This document shows, one piece after another, positions 1-54,367 of a stretch of 64,000 bases of DNA. Source of the stretch: Ctena decussata (taxonomy: Eukaryota > Mollusca > Bivalvia > Lucinida > Lucinidae); contig OZ022508.1 of NCBI GenBank assembly GCA_963989385.1, positions 54,661,087 to 54,725,086 on the forward strand, written 5' to 3'. How positions within the stretch are numbered: the first letter of the stretch is position 1; every line of letters starts with the position of its first letter. The position numbers and the translations under genes were made by a program. Under the pieces are notes generated by a model. That model ran no database searches, was not told the origin of the DNA, and was given only the letters and a program-made list of their open reading frames with translations.

Positions 1-540
1 GTTCTTATACTTCTGAGAATTCGAGGACGAATTCAATATGCAGGGGGGGGGGGAAATGTCACAGGGTATAGGTTAGGTATATTATACACTTGTACTGCCT
101 TTCAGTTCAGTTCAGTTCAATTCAGTTCAATTCTCCTAATGACGTTCCCCAAGTTGCTCAGCCGTACTGCCTTGTATTGCTGTACAAGTCGACTTTTATA
201 GTGGCGTGGTAGAGTGTTCGCCTCCCAATCAGGAGACCGATGTTTGCATCCGGGCTGAAAACATATAAGATTTAAGAGTCTTTGACACTAAATACTATAT
301 GCGTGGTCAGAAAATGCAGTTTGTAAATCAGCCAAGTATCTTGCACAAGTTTCAGCATGGATCTTATCAGGTTTTCACATACTGGTATTAAAATATCACT
401 GCCAGTGCTAACAGAACTTTAGATTTTGTAAAAAGAAATGTGGAAACAAAATTAAAATGAAGAAATCAGAACGCTGGCATATAACTTTCTTGTAAGACTC
501 CAGATTGGATATGCGTCTTCCGTCTGGAGCTCTTATGAAA
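1..540. other. Left edge, repeats only
   Basis: Holds an 11-base G run near 43-53, a TTCAG/TTCAA microsatellite at about 103-133 resembling the tail of a non-LTR element, and a tRNA-like segment (next entry). I see no gene here. Confidence 0.5.
196..256 (+). repeat. tRNA-like segment (SINE head or tRNA relic)
   Basis: An A-box-like GTGGCGTGGTAGAGTG and a B-box-like GTTTGCATCC flank a CTCCCAA anticodon-loop-like stretch. The stems do not pair well enough for a working tRNA. Probably a decayed SINE head. Confidence 0.4.
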
Positions 541-544
541 AATA

Positions 545-930
545 AAATATTTAGAAAGTTAAACTAATTCAACGAAGGGCAGCATGATGAGATTCAAATG
601 ATTACTCCCCAAACAGTTGCGTAACAGGCATGGTGAGTAATATTGGAAGGCGATTGCTTGAGAATCGTCTTTATGCTGCGCATCTAACTATGTTTTACAA
701 GGTAGTACATGGCCTGGTTGCCATACCGGTTCCGTCATATTCAAACAGACCACCAGATATTATTGCCACGAGCATCCTGTTTTTTACAGACAGCAACATA
801 CATCTGTCTGTTATTATCAATATTCATTTCCCCATTACTGATATTATTTGGAACAGATTACCATTTGATCTCGTCTAGGTTTCAGATCCTGACACCTTTA
901 AACTGGAAGTCAGTAAAATTAGTTACGCCC
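545..930 (+). mobile_element. Non-LTR retrotransposon remnant (C-terminal part)
   Basis: Frames around 630-880 encode LTMFYKVVHGLVAIPVPSY and later IIWNRLPFDLV. These resemble the conserved region after the reverse transcriptase domain in many animal LINE proteins (hallmarks: a YK-HG motif, then WN-LP). Frameshifts and stops show it is dead. The 5' part, including the RT core, is absent. Confidence 0.65.
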
Positions 931-1419
931 TCCCCGAAACACACATTCTATTTTCAACATGGTTATAAATCCTTCCTACTTTCACTAACTCTATCATCTT
1001 TATTTCACCTTGCATTTGCACTATCATGTTTTTTTTTTACTTTTCTAACTTGCACACCTCGCGTGGTCAAAATTCAAATAATATTTGAGAAAGTGGTGTT
1101 TAGATAGATAGACAGGCCCTTACACTGAATACTGAGCTCAGCCTGCAGAACTGCGCAGTGCATTGAGAGTGATATACTTACCAAGAGCAGTGGTCACGAT
1201 TATATGACTACTGAGGAGATTTAAAGGCGTCTGACTGGTTTCACGTGCATATTGTATGAGTGGCAGTATCAGAATCAGAATTGTTTACTGGTGATACTGT
1301 ATGCATACAGCGCAAGGCCTTTTACAACAAAAAGTGCGCCGTCCAAGGACAATCATTCACCAGTCCTGAACACACTGTTATCAGTTCTACCGGCTTCGCG
1401 GATTCCCGGCTCAGGGTCA

Positions 1420-3214
1420 GGTTTACAGGACTACCTATAGTACTATACGGATCAGAAATATGGGGAGTTTTTAAGACTCATAGTGCTGCTTGCAGGAAGG
1501 ATGGTGCATTTTTGTTTGAGAACATATATAAAAGCAATGTTGCAGATAAATCACAAATTAGGTATTTAAAATACATTTTAGGAGTAAATGAATATATACT
1601 TCCAACTTAGCTGTTCTTTCTGAAACTGACCGTTTTCCAATGTATTTCTGTATTATTCTCTCCATTGTAAAATATTTGTACAGATTCGAAAACTTGACAG
1701 ATGGATTGCTGAAGCAATCATATGAAATGACTAAAGAGATACATGGCAAAGGCATTGAATTTAAAGAGTAACTACACTTCAGGAACTGACTGAATCAGAT
1801 CCCAGAATCCTGGTATTCTTCAGCATTATATATTCTTAAGTTATTAAACCTTAATATTTTCGCTTGTAGGAATCTCGGAGAAAATCAGTTGATCAATATT
1901 GTTAAGAGGAGTTTAATTAATAAGTATAAAACTTTTTGAAGACAAGAAAAAGAAAAGAAAATTCTTGATGGAAAGCTTGATACATATTTCAGTTTCAAAA
2001 CAGATTTTTGTAAGGAAGCATATTTAGACTTACAAGAATTGAATTATTATAATCTTTTATAACATATAATTATTTGACGTTTAGGACCCGTGGTGCGGAT
2101 CGTTATATGTTGTTCGTGTTGAATGTTAGTTTGTTATCTTGAGCTAAATTAAACGTAGGATTTTCATTGGTTCAAATATTTTTGGTATAAAAAGAAGATT
2201 TTTAATGGATGGACGCTCGGCGCCCCGTTACTGCAGCTATGGATTCGTTCCGCTGAGGTGCGGGGGTAACGTCGATATGAGAATTGAAATATGATGAGAA
2301 GATTTTTAGCGCCAAACGTCACAGTTGTAAAAATTCGCAGTCAGGGCATCTTTGTTTAAATTCAAAATACGATTTCTGCAGAAAAAAATATCTTCATTTG
2401 TTGAGAGAAGAATTTCCGATATCAGCTGTGATCGGTGGCACTTTGACATTTGTCCATATTTGCAGAATTGTGAAAATTTGTATAAAAACTTGTTATTTTG
2501 ATATTGAAGATGAGTGACAAAGACACTCAGCCTAGTGGGAGTGTACTCAGTTTCAAAACAGATTTTTGTAAGGAAGCATATTTAGATTTACAAGAATTAC
2601 ATTTGTGGAAAGCTATATGTAAATTAAGAATAAGTGCTCATAGCCTTCTTATAGAAACGGGTAGATATTCAAAACATGGGTCTTTGGTCAGGGAGCAAAG
2701 AATATGTAAATTTTGTAACTTAAAAACAGTCGAAAATGAATTTCACTGTTTGACCGAATATTCTCTATATCACGATTAAAGACTTGATTTATTTAGTAAG
2801 ATTAATATTATTAACAGTAACTTTGTATTTTTAAACAATATTGACAAAGCCAGATGGCTGTTATTACAAAAAAAATCAAAATATCTTATGGGTACTTGGA
2901 TCTTACATTCACTCTTGTTTTGAGAAGGAACTCTTTAAGATTTTAATTCAAAACATCCAGATAATTCTCAGACCGTCGATATACCCTCATTATTCATTAA
3001 TTCAGTCATTGTATAGAAATTGTTGCTATATGTTAGTGTGTTGTTATTTTTTAATAATAATCTTTATTTATAGTCGCTTATTTTAAATAAAGATTATTAT
3101 TAAAAAAATGTAATGTCTACATGTGGTATATGCCTATATGTCTTTTTCAATCGAATATATGTATTTTTTTATTATATATACCCGCGAGGGTCCTTGGTAT
3201 TCAATTCAATTCAA
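1420..3214 (+). mobile_element. Second non-LTR retrotransposon remnant with TTCAA tail
   Basis: Pieces in several frames follow the order of a LINE C-terminal region: PIVLYGSEIWG (about 1430-1465), AVLSETDRFPMYF (about 1607-1645), then LRISAHSLLIETGRYS and RICKFCNLKTVENEFHC, a zinc-knuckle-like motif (about 2625-2750). About 500 bp of unrelated sequence (2046-2548) interrupts it, and a ~48-bp stretch of the element is present on both sides (1990-2037 and 2549-2596). The 3' end carries a TTAATAATAATC inverted repeat (3049-3106) and ends in TTCAA units just before the DDB1 promoter. Inactive. Confidence 0.7.
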
Positions 3215-3379
3215 CTATTGATCGTTGTGACACGGATATATAACAAATAGACACTTTGACGTTTCCCGCCAAGCATGCGCGAAAATCCTGATCATACAGA
3301 ACGCTTTTAGTAAACAGAATTTTATAAGCGTCTGGTGCACATTTATTCTGGCGTTCATTGTTTTTCGTTTTAAATCACA
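3215..3379 (+). promoter_or_regulatory. DDB1 5' flank / 5'UTR candidate
   Basis: This is the unique-looking interval between a LINE 3' tail (ending about 3214) and the DDB1 ATG. It holds TTTCCCGCC at 3262-3270, a good match to the E2F consensus, and GCATGCGCG at 3273-3281, resembling half of an NRF1 site. There is no convincing TATA box near a plausible start. The transcription start cannot be placed from sequence. Confidence 0.5.
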
Positions 3380-46132
<42,753 letters not shown>

Positions 46133-46194
46133 TGGAATTAGTTCAAGAGAAAATACAAAATGTGATACAAGAGACTGTTTCCTGTCAAAACTCC

Positions 46195-46410
46195 AGGGCC
46201 CAGTTGTGCACAACTAATGACATCATTAAAGAGACTTTACAGTTTCAAATGTAGTGTGCACAAAAACACTACCATTTTTTGCCGAAAAAAAATGTGAAGA
46301 GCTTTTGGCAAAAAATAACACACTTGACTTTATGTGTACTAGAAGACTTAAAGCATCTTTTACTACTTTAAGTTTACAATGCTTTGAACAAACAGGCCCT
46401 GAGCTTCAGA
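46195..46410. repeat. GTTGTTCAAAG-type foldback in the DDB1 3'UTR region
   Basis: Begins AGGGCCCAGTTGTGCACAAC and ends GCTTTGAACAAACAGGCCCT. It starts about 65 bp after the DDB1 stop. A related element spans 50447-50672. Confidence 0.6.
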
Positions 46411-46436
46411 TAAATACCTTAATAAGCTTAAATATT

Positions 46437-46512
46437 GGGACACCTAAAAACCATTAATTTTCCATTTGGGACAAATGGAAAATTAATGATTGTAGGTGTC
46501 TCCAATACTTAA
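46437..46512. repeat. Short palindrome family E
   Basis: TTGGGACACCTAAAAACCATTA...ATGATTGTAGGTGTCTCCAA hairpin. Confidence 0.75.
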
Positions 46513-47186
46513 AGCACATTAAGGTGTGGATCTATATGTAATATTTCTTAGATGATTTTCCTTACTCTATCATAAAATAAGTTATGGCTTGACATTAGAG
46601 CTGCCTCACTGTGACATTTGTGATGAGAGGCCACAACATATTCAAAATTGTCTAGGAATAATCATCAGGTCCTGACCATGTTCGGCGTGCCAGTGATACA
46701 AGGAAAGAGACATTTTCTGGCTAGGTGGCCAGTTTCTGGCACAAGTTGAAATGAAACATGGTGTGAAAGTTTGGCAAAAGGAAAAGCTTACTGGTTGAAC
46801 TCGAGAGAAGCTAAGGAAATAAGAACTAAGACTTTCTGATGTGCTATATATAATATCTTTGCCAATGATAGGGTGTTATATGAATGAAAGGGCATTTCCT
46901 CCAATTTTATATAGTTATAGTCTGTTTCTACTATCATGGCTAAGACGGAGCGTTGAATGCCTATGTTGAGCACCAGTTTGCTTTGTCATCTTGCTTTGTA
47001 TGTGATATATGTGTATATAGTGATATAGACTACAGTGCTATACAAATTAAAGACAAACCAGAGGTCCTGATACAAATTGGATTCAATGATAATTCTGTAC
47101 AATTTTCAGTACACCAGATAAGAAGGTGTAGTGGTGATAATTTTGGGACTGTTCCCATATTTTTCCATATATCTGCATAAAACATA

Positions 47187-47245
47187 TTGTGACCTGTCAT
47201 TAGAACTGACTCACTGAGATGGTACTAATGAGGGGTCACAACTTA
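47187..47245. repeat. MITE family D hairpin
   Basis: TATTGTGACCTGTCATTAGAA and complement CTAATGAGGGGTCACAA. Confidence 0.6.
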
Positions 47246-47351
47246 CATGTAGGTTTTTGATGAGAAATAAGAAAAATTTCCTCAGAGTTTTCTAAATACC
47301 CCATCTTATCTGGAGCTCTGTTAAATATAATATTTCTTGATAAAAACAATA

Positions 47352-47583
47352 TGAGCTGCGACATGACAAAACCAACAAAGTGGCATGTGCACCCAGCAAA
47401 GACTCTGATCAGCCTGGGGAGGCTGATCTGTGTCTTCACTGTATGCTTAAAGGGTAGCTAAGAATCTAAGCTAGCTCCATGTGGACAGCAAAGACTCTGA
47501 TCACACCGGAGAGATGCATAGGCTGATCTGACTCTTTGCTGGGCGCATGTGCTACTTTGTTGGTTTTGTCGTGTCACGGCTCT
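47352..47583. mobile_element. TA-type MITE family A, nested in family D sequence
   Basis: TGAGCTGCGACATGACAAAA...TTTTGTCGTGTCACGGCTCT flanked by TA (47350-47351, 47584-47585). Confidence 0.8.
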
Positions 47584-47585
47584 TA

Positions 47586-47652
47586 TGTTGTGACAGGTCA
47601 GTCAATGGAACTGTCTTACAGAGACAGTTCTAATGAGTGGTCATGACATAGG
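47586..47652. repeat. MITE family D hairpin
   Basis: TGTTGTGACAGGTCAGTC...TAATGAGTGGTCATGACATA. Confidence 0.55.
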
Positions 47653-47844
47653 CTTTCATTGAGAAATAAGAAAGCTTTCCTAGAATTACCACCAAAAGAA
47701 CTTTTATCTAGATATCAGTCAGATTTGCCAAGCTCTAGTTATGTATAGATGTAAATATATTTTATATTGGACTGTTCAGTGTAGATGATTATCTTTATTA
47801 CACAGCCATAGTGCTGTAGAAAAGAAGATTCTGGGATAATTTTT

Positions 47845-48000
47845 AGCTCGCCTGTACGAATGTACAGGAAGAGCTATTGCACTACCCTCGGCGTTAGCGG
47901 CGGCGGCGTTAGCAAAATGTTTAAGTTTTACGTTAAAGTTTTTAAGGTGATGGGCAAGGCGCTGTCAGGTGAGCTATCCTGTCCCACTGACAGGTCTTGT
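47845..48000 (+). mobile_element. HINE/Helentron-like minimal copy (156 bp)
   Basis: 5' hairpin CCTGTACGAATGTACAGG, a short middle without full tandem units, and 3' hairpin CCTGTCCCACTGACAGG followed by TCTTGT and host T. Shows the two ends in minimal form. Confidence 0.65.
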
Positions 48001-48087
48001 TTATCTTGCCTGAGACTGCAGAGCACTAGATAAGAGGGAGTATTTGGTGATAATTAAGGATAATTTTTGTTGTTAATTCTGAATAAA

Positions 48088-48160
48088 AACATGTTGTGAC
48101 CCCTCATCTGAACCGTCTCGATGAGACGGTTCAGATGAGGGGTCACAACATATGGTTTCA
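48088..48160. repeat. MITE family D hairpin, best copy
   Basis: TGTTGTGACCCCTCATCTGA with a perfect complement across CGTCTCGATGAGACG. Confidence 0.8.
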
Positions 48161-48601
48161 ATGAGAAATAAAAAAAAAATATCCCTCAATTATCATCAAA
48201 CACCCCTCTTACCTAGAGCTCTGGCACTAGCAGGACATAGATCTTACTTTTTACTGTCGGCACTGTAAATTTCTGTCTAGTTGTAAAGTTTAGCTCTGTT
48301 TTTTGACAATGTGCAGAAGGGGAGACATCACATTCCACAGAATTCTTGTTCCTATTTGGTGGGAAAAAAAACAGGCAGTCCTCTTTACAGAGAATTAGTA
48401 GGGATAATCCCGAATTACCATCTATTGTTAATCCTCTATCTACAACTTTGCAATCAGAATTAGTGCTAGTCTCATTAAATGTTTACATACTGAATGCTCC
48501 TAACTCTTAAAAGTGTCAATAATGCAGGCAACAAACTTTACGTCTGCAAAATTTAAAAAAGATGTTTCATGCAAGCTATATCATATTGACAATTCAAGGA
48601 G

Positions 48602-48668
48602 TAGAAGCAAACAGTATAGACCTAGATGAGGCGGTTCTTTATGGATCTGGATCTGTGCTGTTTGCAAA
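48602..48668. repeat. Short hairpin family G
   Basis: GCAAACAGTATAGACCTAGAT...GATCTGTGCTGTTTGC. Confidence 0.55.
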
Positions 48669-48676
48669 TTCAGCTA

Positions 48677-50148
48677 CCGTATTCGCCCCATTTACCGCAC
48701 GGTGCGCTTAACTTTTTCAAAATTGCAACAAAAAGGTGTGGTTAAAAACCTTTCTAATAACCGCACACTCAGAACGAAAAAACAACAAACGAACAGTCGA
48801 AATAGTCGGCAATACTGATCGGGGTGTTCGAAGTGTCATGAAAATATTTAGTGTTCGAACTATTTGAATTGCCAATTTCCGGGAGAAAAACGATCTCATG
48901 TCAAGTCGAAAATTATGTCTCATACCTCTCAGTATTAAATATATCCTCATTATGCATGTATTTCATTCTCTTTGTCCTTCTTCATTATTCCAAATAAAAT
49001 ATTCCGAAAGAAAGGAAAGTATTTCAACACATTTACAATGACCTAATATGTGATTGTTTAAACACGTCAGGTAAGTTTGTCAGTGCTCTGGCTATTCATT
49101 CATCGCAAGGGGTCTGCTTTAAATTCACGGGCTTCTATTAATAACACACTCATTCTAATTCTGGAAGATGCGGTCCTTTTGATCTTCTTTGATTTTCGGT
49201 CTGTCCTATATAACGTCCAAGGGTGCAGAAATATTGGCAATGTGTCATGAGAAAGGTACCGTATTACATGTGCAAACAGCAAAGCCTTAGACCAGTCTGC
49301 GCATCTTAAAACAATTATTTTGCAAACTATCAGCGAATCCTGGAGATTTGTTAGACTGGTCAGTGTTCGCAAATGCACTGTATGATGCGGGTGTTTGCTG
49401 ATCGAATGTGTCCTGAGGCCCTTTTGAGGCCCACGGGCCAGGTATGCCAATGATATTAAAGCTATCCTATGGCTACCGCGAACTTTGTTTAAATGCACAT
49501 ACCATGCATATGCGCAGGCTGGTCGCTTCGTTCAGTTTGCGCATGCATTCAGACTGATTTTGTCAGGGAACAAGAGTTTGTCGTTATGATAATTTATTTG
49601 TTTCTCATCTGTCGTTCATGTATCTTTCCAAACGCACTTTTACGCACGTGCACATTTTCGCTATATATGACAAGAATTGCTCTTGAGAAATGGCGCCTTT
49701 TCGCATGTACGAAAGGCAAAGACTCAGCCCAGCCTGCGCACCCCCGCAACCTCATAACTTCGTAAGCTCGATCCTTCTGGGATCAACTTGTACATTCCCA
49801 TTGTTGATGCAGACAGAGAATACGCTAATCAGACGGCGCAGATGTGTAAGCTGATCCGAGTCGCTGTTCGCACTCGTACACATCATAACACTTCAGCCAA
49901 TTTCGTAAATATCGGCGAGGACCCCCGATTGACATTTAGACCGATAGAGTTGCTCTCTTCGCACATTGCGTCGGGAAAACAAAACTGAAAACACTGTCGC
50001 TGTTGAAACAGTAATGGCAAGTTGAACTTGATGCATTTGATTTTGTGAGTTTCAAAAGGAAAAAGCAGTGTGCGCTTATGCATTTTTTTCCGGAAATGGC
50101 CTTGGTGTGCGGTTATAGGGGCATGTGCGGTAAATGGGGCGATTACGG
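48677..50148. mobile_element. TA-flanked 1.5-kb inverted-repeat element
   Basis: Termini CCGTATTCGCCCCATTTAC and the inverted GTAAATGGGGCGATTACGG (one or two mismatches) lie between TA dinucleotides (48675-48676, 50149-50150). TA duplication suggests Tc1/mariner/pogo-type mobilisation. The longest frame inside (49100-49498, minus, 132 codons) has no recognised transposase motif. Confidence 0.65.
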
Positions 50149-50446
50149 TATTTGTTATTTGTGCCTTAAGGGTTAACATGAGACACATACTGACGCCCAG
50201 TGAAATAAGGTCAGATATAGGTTGAAGATCAACTTGATTAAGTAAACAGCTGTATCTTGGTGTGACAGTCCTGCATAAGACAAGCAACTGCCTTAAGCAA
50301 GTTGTTTGGGCAGACTATCATACCTTTTTGACTATCACAGTATCACTATCACAGCCGCCGCTATCACGACACTATCACAATTAAGGGTCGAATACCATGA
50401 TGCGTCATGATACTGTCATCACCTCATAACCACATAAAATATCAGG

Positions 50447-50672
50447 GTCCGGTTGTTCAAAACTAAAGACATCGTTAGTTAATGTTTCGTTAAAATTTTA
50501 AAAATGAATATTTCAAATACACCAATATTTTATGTTGAAAAAATGTCAGAAGCTTGTACATTTTTTCAAACAAAAATATCAGTGTGTTTGGTTATGAAGT
50601 CATAAAACACTTACCAAGTTGACCTCTTAACAAGCTCGTTAGGCTAACGAGGCTTTGAACAACTGGGCCCAG
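50447..50672. repeat. GTTGTTCAAAG-type foldback element
   Basis: CAGGGTCCGGTTGTTCAAAA to GCTTTGAACAACTGGGCCC; inverted ends of about 18 bp. Confidence 0.65.
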
Positions 50673-51410
50673 TTGAATTGGATGAATCCAGCATGATAGA
50701 ACTAAAGTAAATCAAGCAATCCTCTATCCTAATGTTTAACTTTTGTTAAGTAAGGCACTTTATTTCTTAGAAAGCATTGCATTTGTTGAAATCACAGGAA
50801 AACATAAAGCTGGAGAAACGAAAAATATCTGCGATAGTTACAGATTGTGGGAAACACTTTCCAGATGGCCTATCAAGACAGTCACTATAACAATGCATCA
50901 ATATTCTGATGTATCACTGCACCTCCATCTAAGTTGTATGACTGTACTGAAAAAGAACACTCAATAGAAATATCAGGAGCCTATGTAACTTCTGGTTATT
51001 TCATATAAAACTGAGGTTTATTTTTTTTTTATCAAAAATTTTTCATAAAATCTAGGCATTTTCACAAAACTTGAAAATGTAACATACATGTATTGTCTAA
51101 CAAAATTTTTATAACACATTTATTTATGAAACCAAGAAATGAACCAGGGAGGCAATCTTAAGAGTTTATAGTGTAATAACATTGGGGCCTAGTCATCATG
51201 CACAACATTGAAACATTGTCATACATCAGTGTCAACTCACCATCATGGTATATTAAGAAAGACATTGATACGACATTGTCTAGATATGAAACATAAAGAA
51301 AATACATACATACAGTTCTCCATTAGATTTCTTAATACTTTGCGTCTATATTTTCTTGTATATGTGATGGGCATTGTTGATAAAATAACTAAATGTGCAA
51401 GGAGACACCT
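50673..51410. other. No recognised feature
   Basis: AT-rich intergenic sequence with only short open frames. Confidence 0.4.
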
Positions 51411-51414
51411 CATG

Positions 51415-51635
51415 TTTTTTCACAAGTTTGTAAAGGGAAACAACTTCTGTGACTTCACTATTGCTTCCCCAGATTGTGAATCCTTTCCACTATGGGGGCC
51501 TCTCTTAAAGGAGAGAGGTTGCTGTTCTTGGGAGCATATTCTTTCTTTTAAGAAAGGACATGAATGGAATGGAGACAAGTTCTTTTTGGTAAGAATTGCC
51601 TCCCCATGGAAGCGTTTACATTTCCCTTAAGATGT
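51415..51635. repeat. MITE family C copy
   Basis: GGGAAACAACTTCTGTGACTTC, CTCTTAAAGGAGAGAGGTTGC and TTCTTTCTTTTAAGAAAGG arms. Confidence 0.55.
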
Positions 51636-51767
51636 ACTGATTATAGACTAGATCCTGATCAGACTGCTTCTCAGGAGTGTCAGGTCTAGCCTATGTTGTT
51701 TGTTTAAAACTCTGTCCCTCTCTGCATCTCCTTAACCCTTAAAGCGCCAGAAAGGAAAACAGTTGAG

Positions 51768-51842
51768 TTTGCAAACAGCATAGACCCAGATTAGGCGGCT
51801 CATAATGAGCCGCCTCATCTGGGTCTATACTGTTTGCCATCT
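51768..51842. repeat. Short hairpin family G, best copy
   Basis: GCAAACAGCATAGACCCAGAT...ATCTGGGTCTATACTGTTTGC, closing on CATAATGAG. Confidence 0.75.
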
Positions 51843-52248
51843 AGTGTTTGAATTCTCAAAATGATTTTGACATTATGCAGATGTCAGTTTTGTCATATGC
51901 TTTTTTTTTCTGCTTTAAGGAATGAGGTCAGATTATAGCCCATTCAGCTTGGGACGTAAAGAAGTGTTATTAGTTTTGAAAAAAAAAAAAAACAATCTTG
52001 AAAATGGGGAGCAGTGACAAGCTTCTCCCAAGATATTGTTTGATGATATTTTATGATATGTGCATCTTGCTAAAATTGTTGTATATTAAAATGTTAGAAG
52101 TGTGATCAGAGGCTTAATGTTGTTTTTCTTTGACCCCAAATGAGAAGAAAATGAAAACAGAAGATTGCCCCAAGTGTGCCTAAGATCACTTACCCAGACT
52201 CAGATGGCTGAACTTGCATACCCGATCTGATAGATGGATAAACTATTT

Positions 52249-53270
52249 TTAGCTCACCTGAGCCGAAGGCTCACAGGTGAGCTTATAATATAGGCAGGCA
52301 TCTGTTGTCCGTTTTCCACCCGTTGTCCATCAACATTTTAAACAACATGTCCTCTGAAACTACAAGGTCGATTGTCACCAAATTTCATACATAGCATCTA
52401 TAGGCATGGGGAACCAATGTTACTGTTTTTTATCTAGGTCACATCTTAGATTCCATTGCTATGGCAACTTAAAGTTTCCCGTGGTTCAATTCAGTTCTAT
52501 TTGTGGGTTTTTTTGTTAGAAGGGAAATAATCCAAACTTGATTTTGTTAGAGTATTTGTATAGCTTCCCTTGCCAAATGAGTAGAAATTGGCATTTATTT
52601 CTGTGTTATTGCAGATATTTATACACCTGATCAGTATGAAAAATAAGTGAACATGTGTTTTGAGCTCCCCTGAGCCGAAGGCTCTGGGGGAGCTTAGAGG
52701 ATGGTAGTCTCCGGCGTCTGTCCATCGTCAACATTTTCAAAGGACTTCTTCTCTGAAACTATTGGGCCTATTTCAATCAAACTTCATATGCAGCCTCCAG
52801 GCAAAGGGGAAAAGAAAGTTTATATATTTGGTCCAGGTCACATGACCAAGATGGCTGCCATGCCCATATAGGGTAAAAAACTAAAAAAAAATAAAAAAAT
52901 CTTCCTTTCAATGACCACTGGACCGATTGCCTTGAAACTTGGTATGTAGCATCTGGAACACTAGTACTACAAAGTTTATATAAATGGTGACCTTGACTTG
53001 ACCTTGACCTATTTCATAGCAAGGTCAAATTTGGTCCCTTAGGCTTCTGAATGGGAAAAACTGAAAAAGTACATTTTTATTTTGCTATTGTGCTATGTAA
53101 TATGGAAATGCATTCAAATTCAACCCTTATGAAGTTCTAGAGGTCAAGGTCATTTAGCAACCATAATATGAGTATATTCCACTTGGTGCCATGATGACCA
53201 CCGTGTATTTCATGAGCTGCCATTATAACCACCATGTATTGCACCCTGTGTATCGCTATTACAACCATGT
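52249..53270 (+). mobile_element. Two HINE/Helentron-like 5' regions in tandem
   Basis: Hairpin AGCTCACCTGAGCC/GGCTCACAGGTGAGCT at 52250 and a second GAGCTCCCCTGAGCC/GGCTCTGGGGGAGCTT at about 52662, each followed by TCAACATTTT, CTCTGAAACT and ATTTCAAYCAAACTTCAT-type core. GACCTTGACTTGACCTTGACC (inverse of the AAGGTCA motif) lies at about 52990. The 3' ends are not clear. Confidence 0.55.
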
Positions 53271-53327
53271 TACACCATGATAAGCATCATGTATCCGATA
53301 ATTACCGATTCCTATATTGCACAGAAT

Positions 53328-53425
53328 ATATTAATAATAATAATAATAAAGACTTTATTTTCAGTGGGTGACACAATTAGCTACAAGCTAGTCTTCCTTG
53401 AGGCCCACTTAACAAAATATGTACA
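53328..53425 (+). mobile_element. Retroelement 3' tail
   Basis: (AAT)n followed by AAAGACTTTATTTTCAGTGG, ACAATTAGCTACAAGCTAGTC and CCTTGAGGCCCA, a composition typical of animal LINE 3' regions. No coding part recognised. Confidence 0.4.
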
Positions 53426-54238
53426 AATCAAAACATATGTCAAATACAAATATACAACATACACTGTTCAAAACATAATATCAATTACAAATATACAACA
53501 TACACTGTTCAGCGAAACCAAACATATATTGTTACAGGCCTGATCACAATCACTCCTTCTGGCAAGAAAAGAAAAAGCACTAGCAGCAATCAGTACTACC
53601 GCAAATGCAAGCCGTATTCCAGAGTAAATAGCAGATGACATATTCAGTAGGACGACCGACCGACCAAAAACTGATGAAATTACGATCTCGTTTTCGGCAA
53701 AATCTAAATCTTAAAACCATCGATATTAAAGCTATTAAATGATTATGTTAGACTGTTTAGAGACAGCAGACAGAAACCAAAACCTCTGACATTTGTAATG
53801 TAAATTTGCCTGCTAAAGTGCTTTAAAATGAGTTTTCGGTATACTTAAAACTGAAATTTGTTACTCTTAGCTCTCCATAATTGACAAAAAAGTGGATTTA
53901 GCACACGTGTACAGACTTAAACTTTCGATGTAAAAATGAAAGGGGAAAGCATCACTTAGGCCGTTTTCCTGGTGCACTCCGATTTTCTTTATTCTGTTTA
54001 TAAATGGCCATCAATGCTTCGCCTTTTCCTATGCAAGACATGGGTTTGCATGCTCTACCTGTTCTGAAGATATATGAAAACTAAGTTGGTGGGGTATCTC
54101 AACCCATGACTCTACCAGCTAATGTCAGGAGAAAATGTTTGATTTAAGTAACACTTTATAACCAAAAAAATGCCTGTACATGAATGCTTATATACATGTT
54201 GTTTAGAGCATGTTTATAGTAATACCACAGAGAAGCTC

Positions 54239-54240
<2 letters not shown>

Positions 54241-54309
<69 letters not shown>
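54241..54309 (+). repeat. (CT)n microsatellite
   Basis: About 34 uninterrupted CT units. Confidence 0.95.
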
Positions 54310-54310
<1 letters not shown>

Positions 54311-54367
54311 GTAATTTGCCCGTTTATCACAACTGTCTCCCCGCCCCCACCATACGCCCATCTCTCT

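Larger units (their letters stand above)
46133..48175 (+). other. DDB1 3'UTR candidate region
   Basis: The transcript end is not clear. ATTAAA occurs at 46225-46230 and a canonical AATAAA first at 48082-48087, then 48167-48172. Between them the region is mostly short foldback repeats, including one that starts within about 70 bp of the stop codon. Confidence 0.35.

Noticed and set aside
2284..2517. 77-codon open frame as a gene
   Set aside because: It lies in the segment interrupting a LINE relic and has no recognisable domain or codon pattern.
49100..49498. 132-codon minus-strand frame as a transposase or host gene
   Set aside because: Inside an inverted-repeat element but with no DDE or DNA-binding motif that I can recognise; composition looks random.
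49883..50287. 134-codon minus-strand frame
   Set aside because: Runs across the end of the 48677-50148 element into flanking DNA; not a plausible gene.
51208..51630. 140-codon open frame
   Set aside because: Its second half is a family C MITE; no domain; probably chance.
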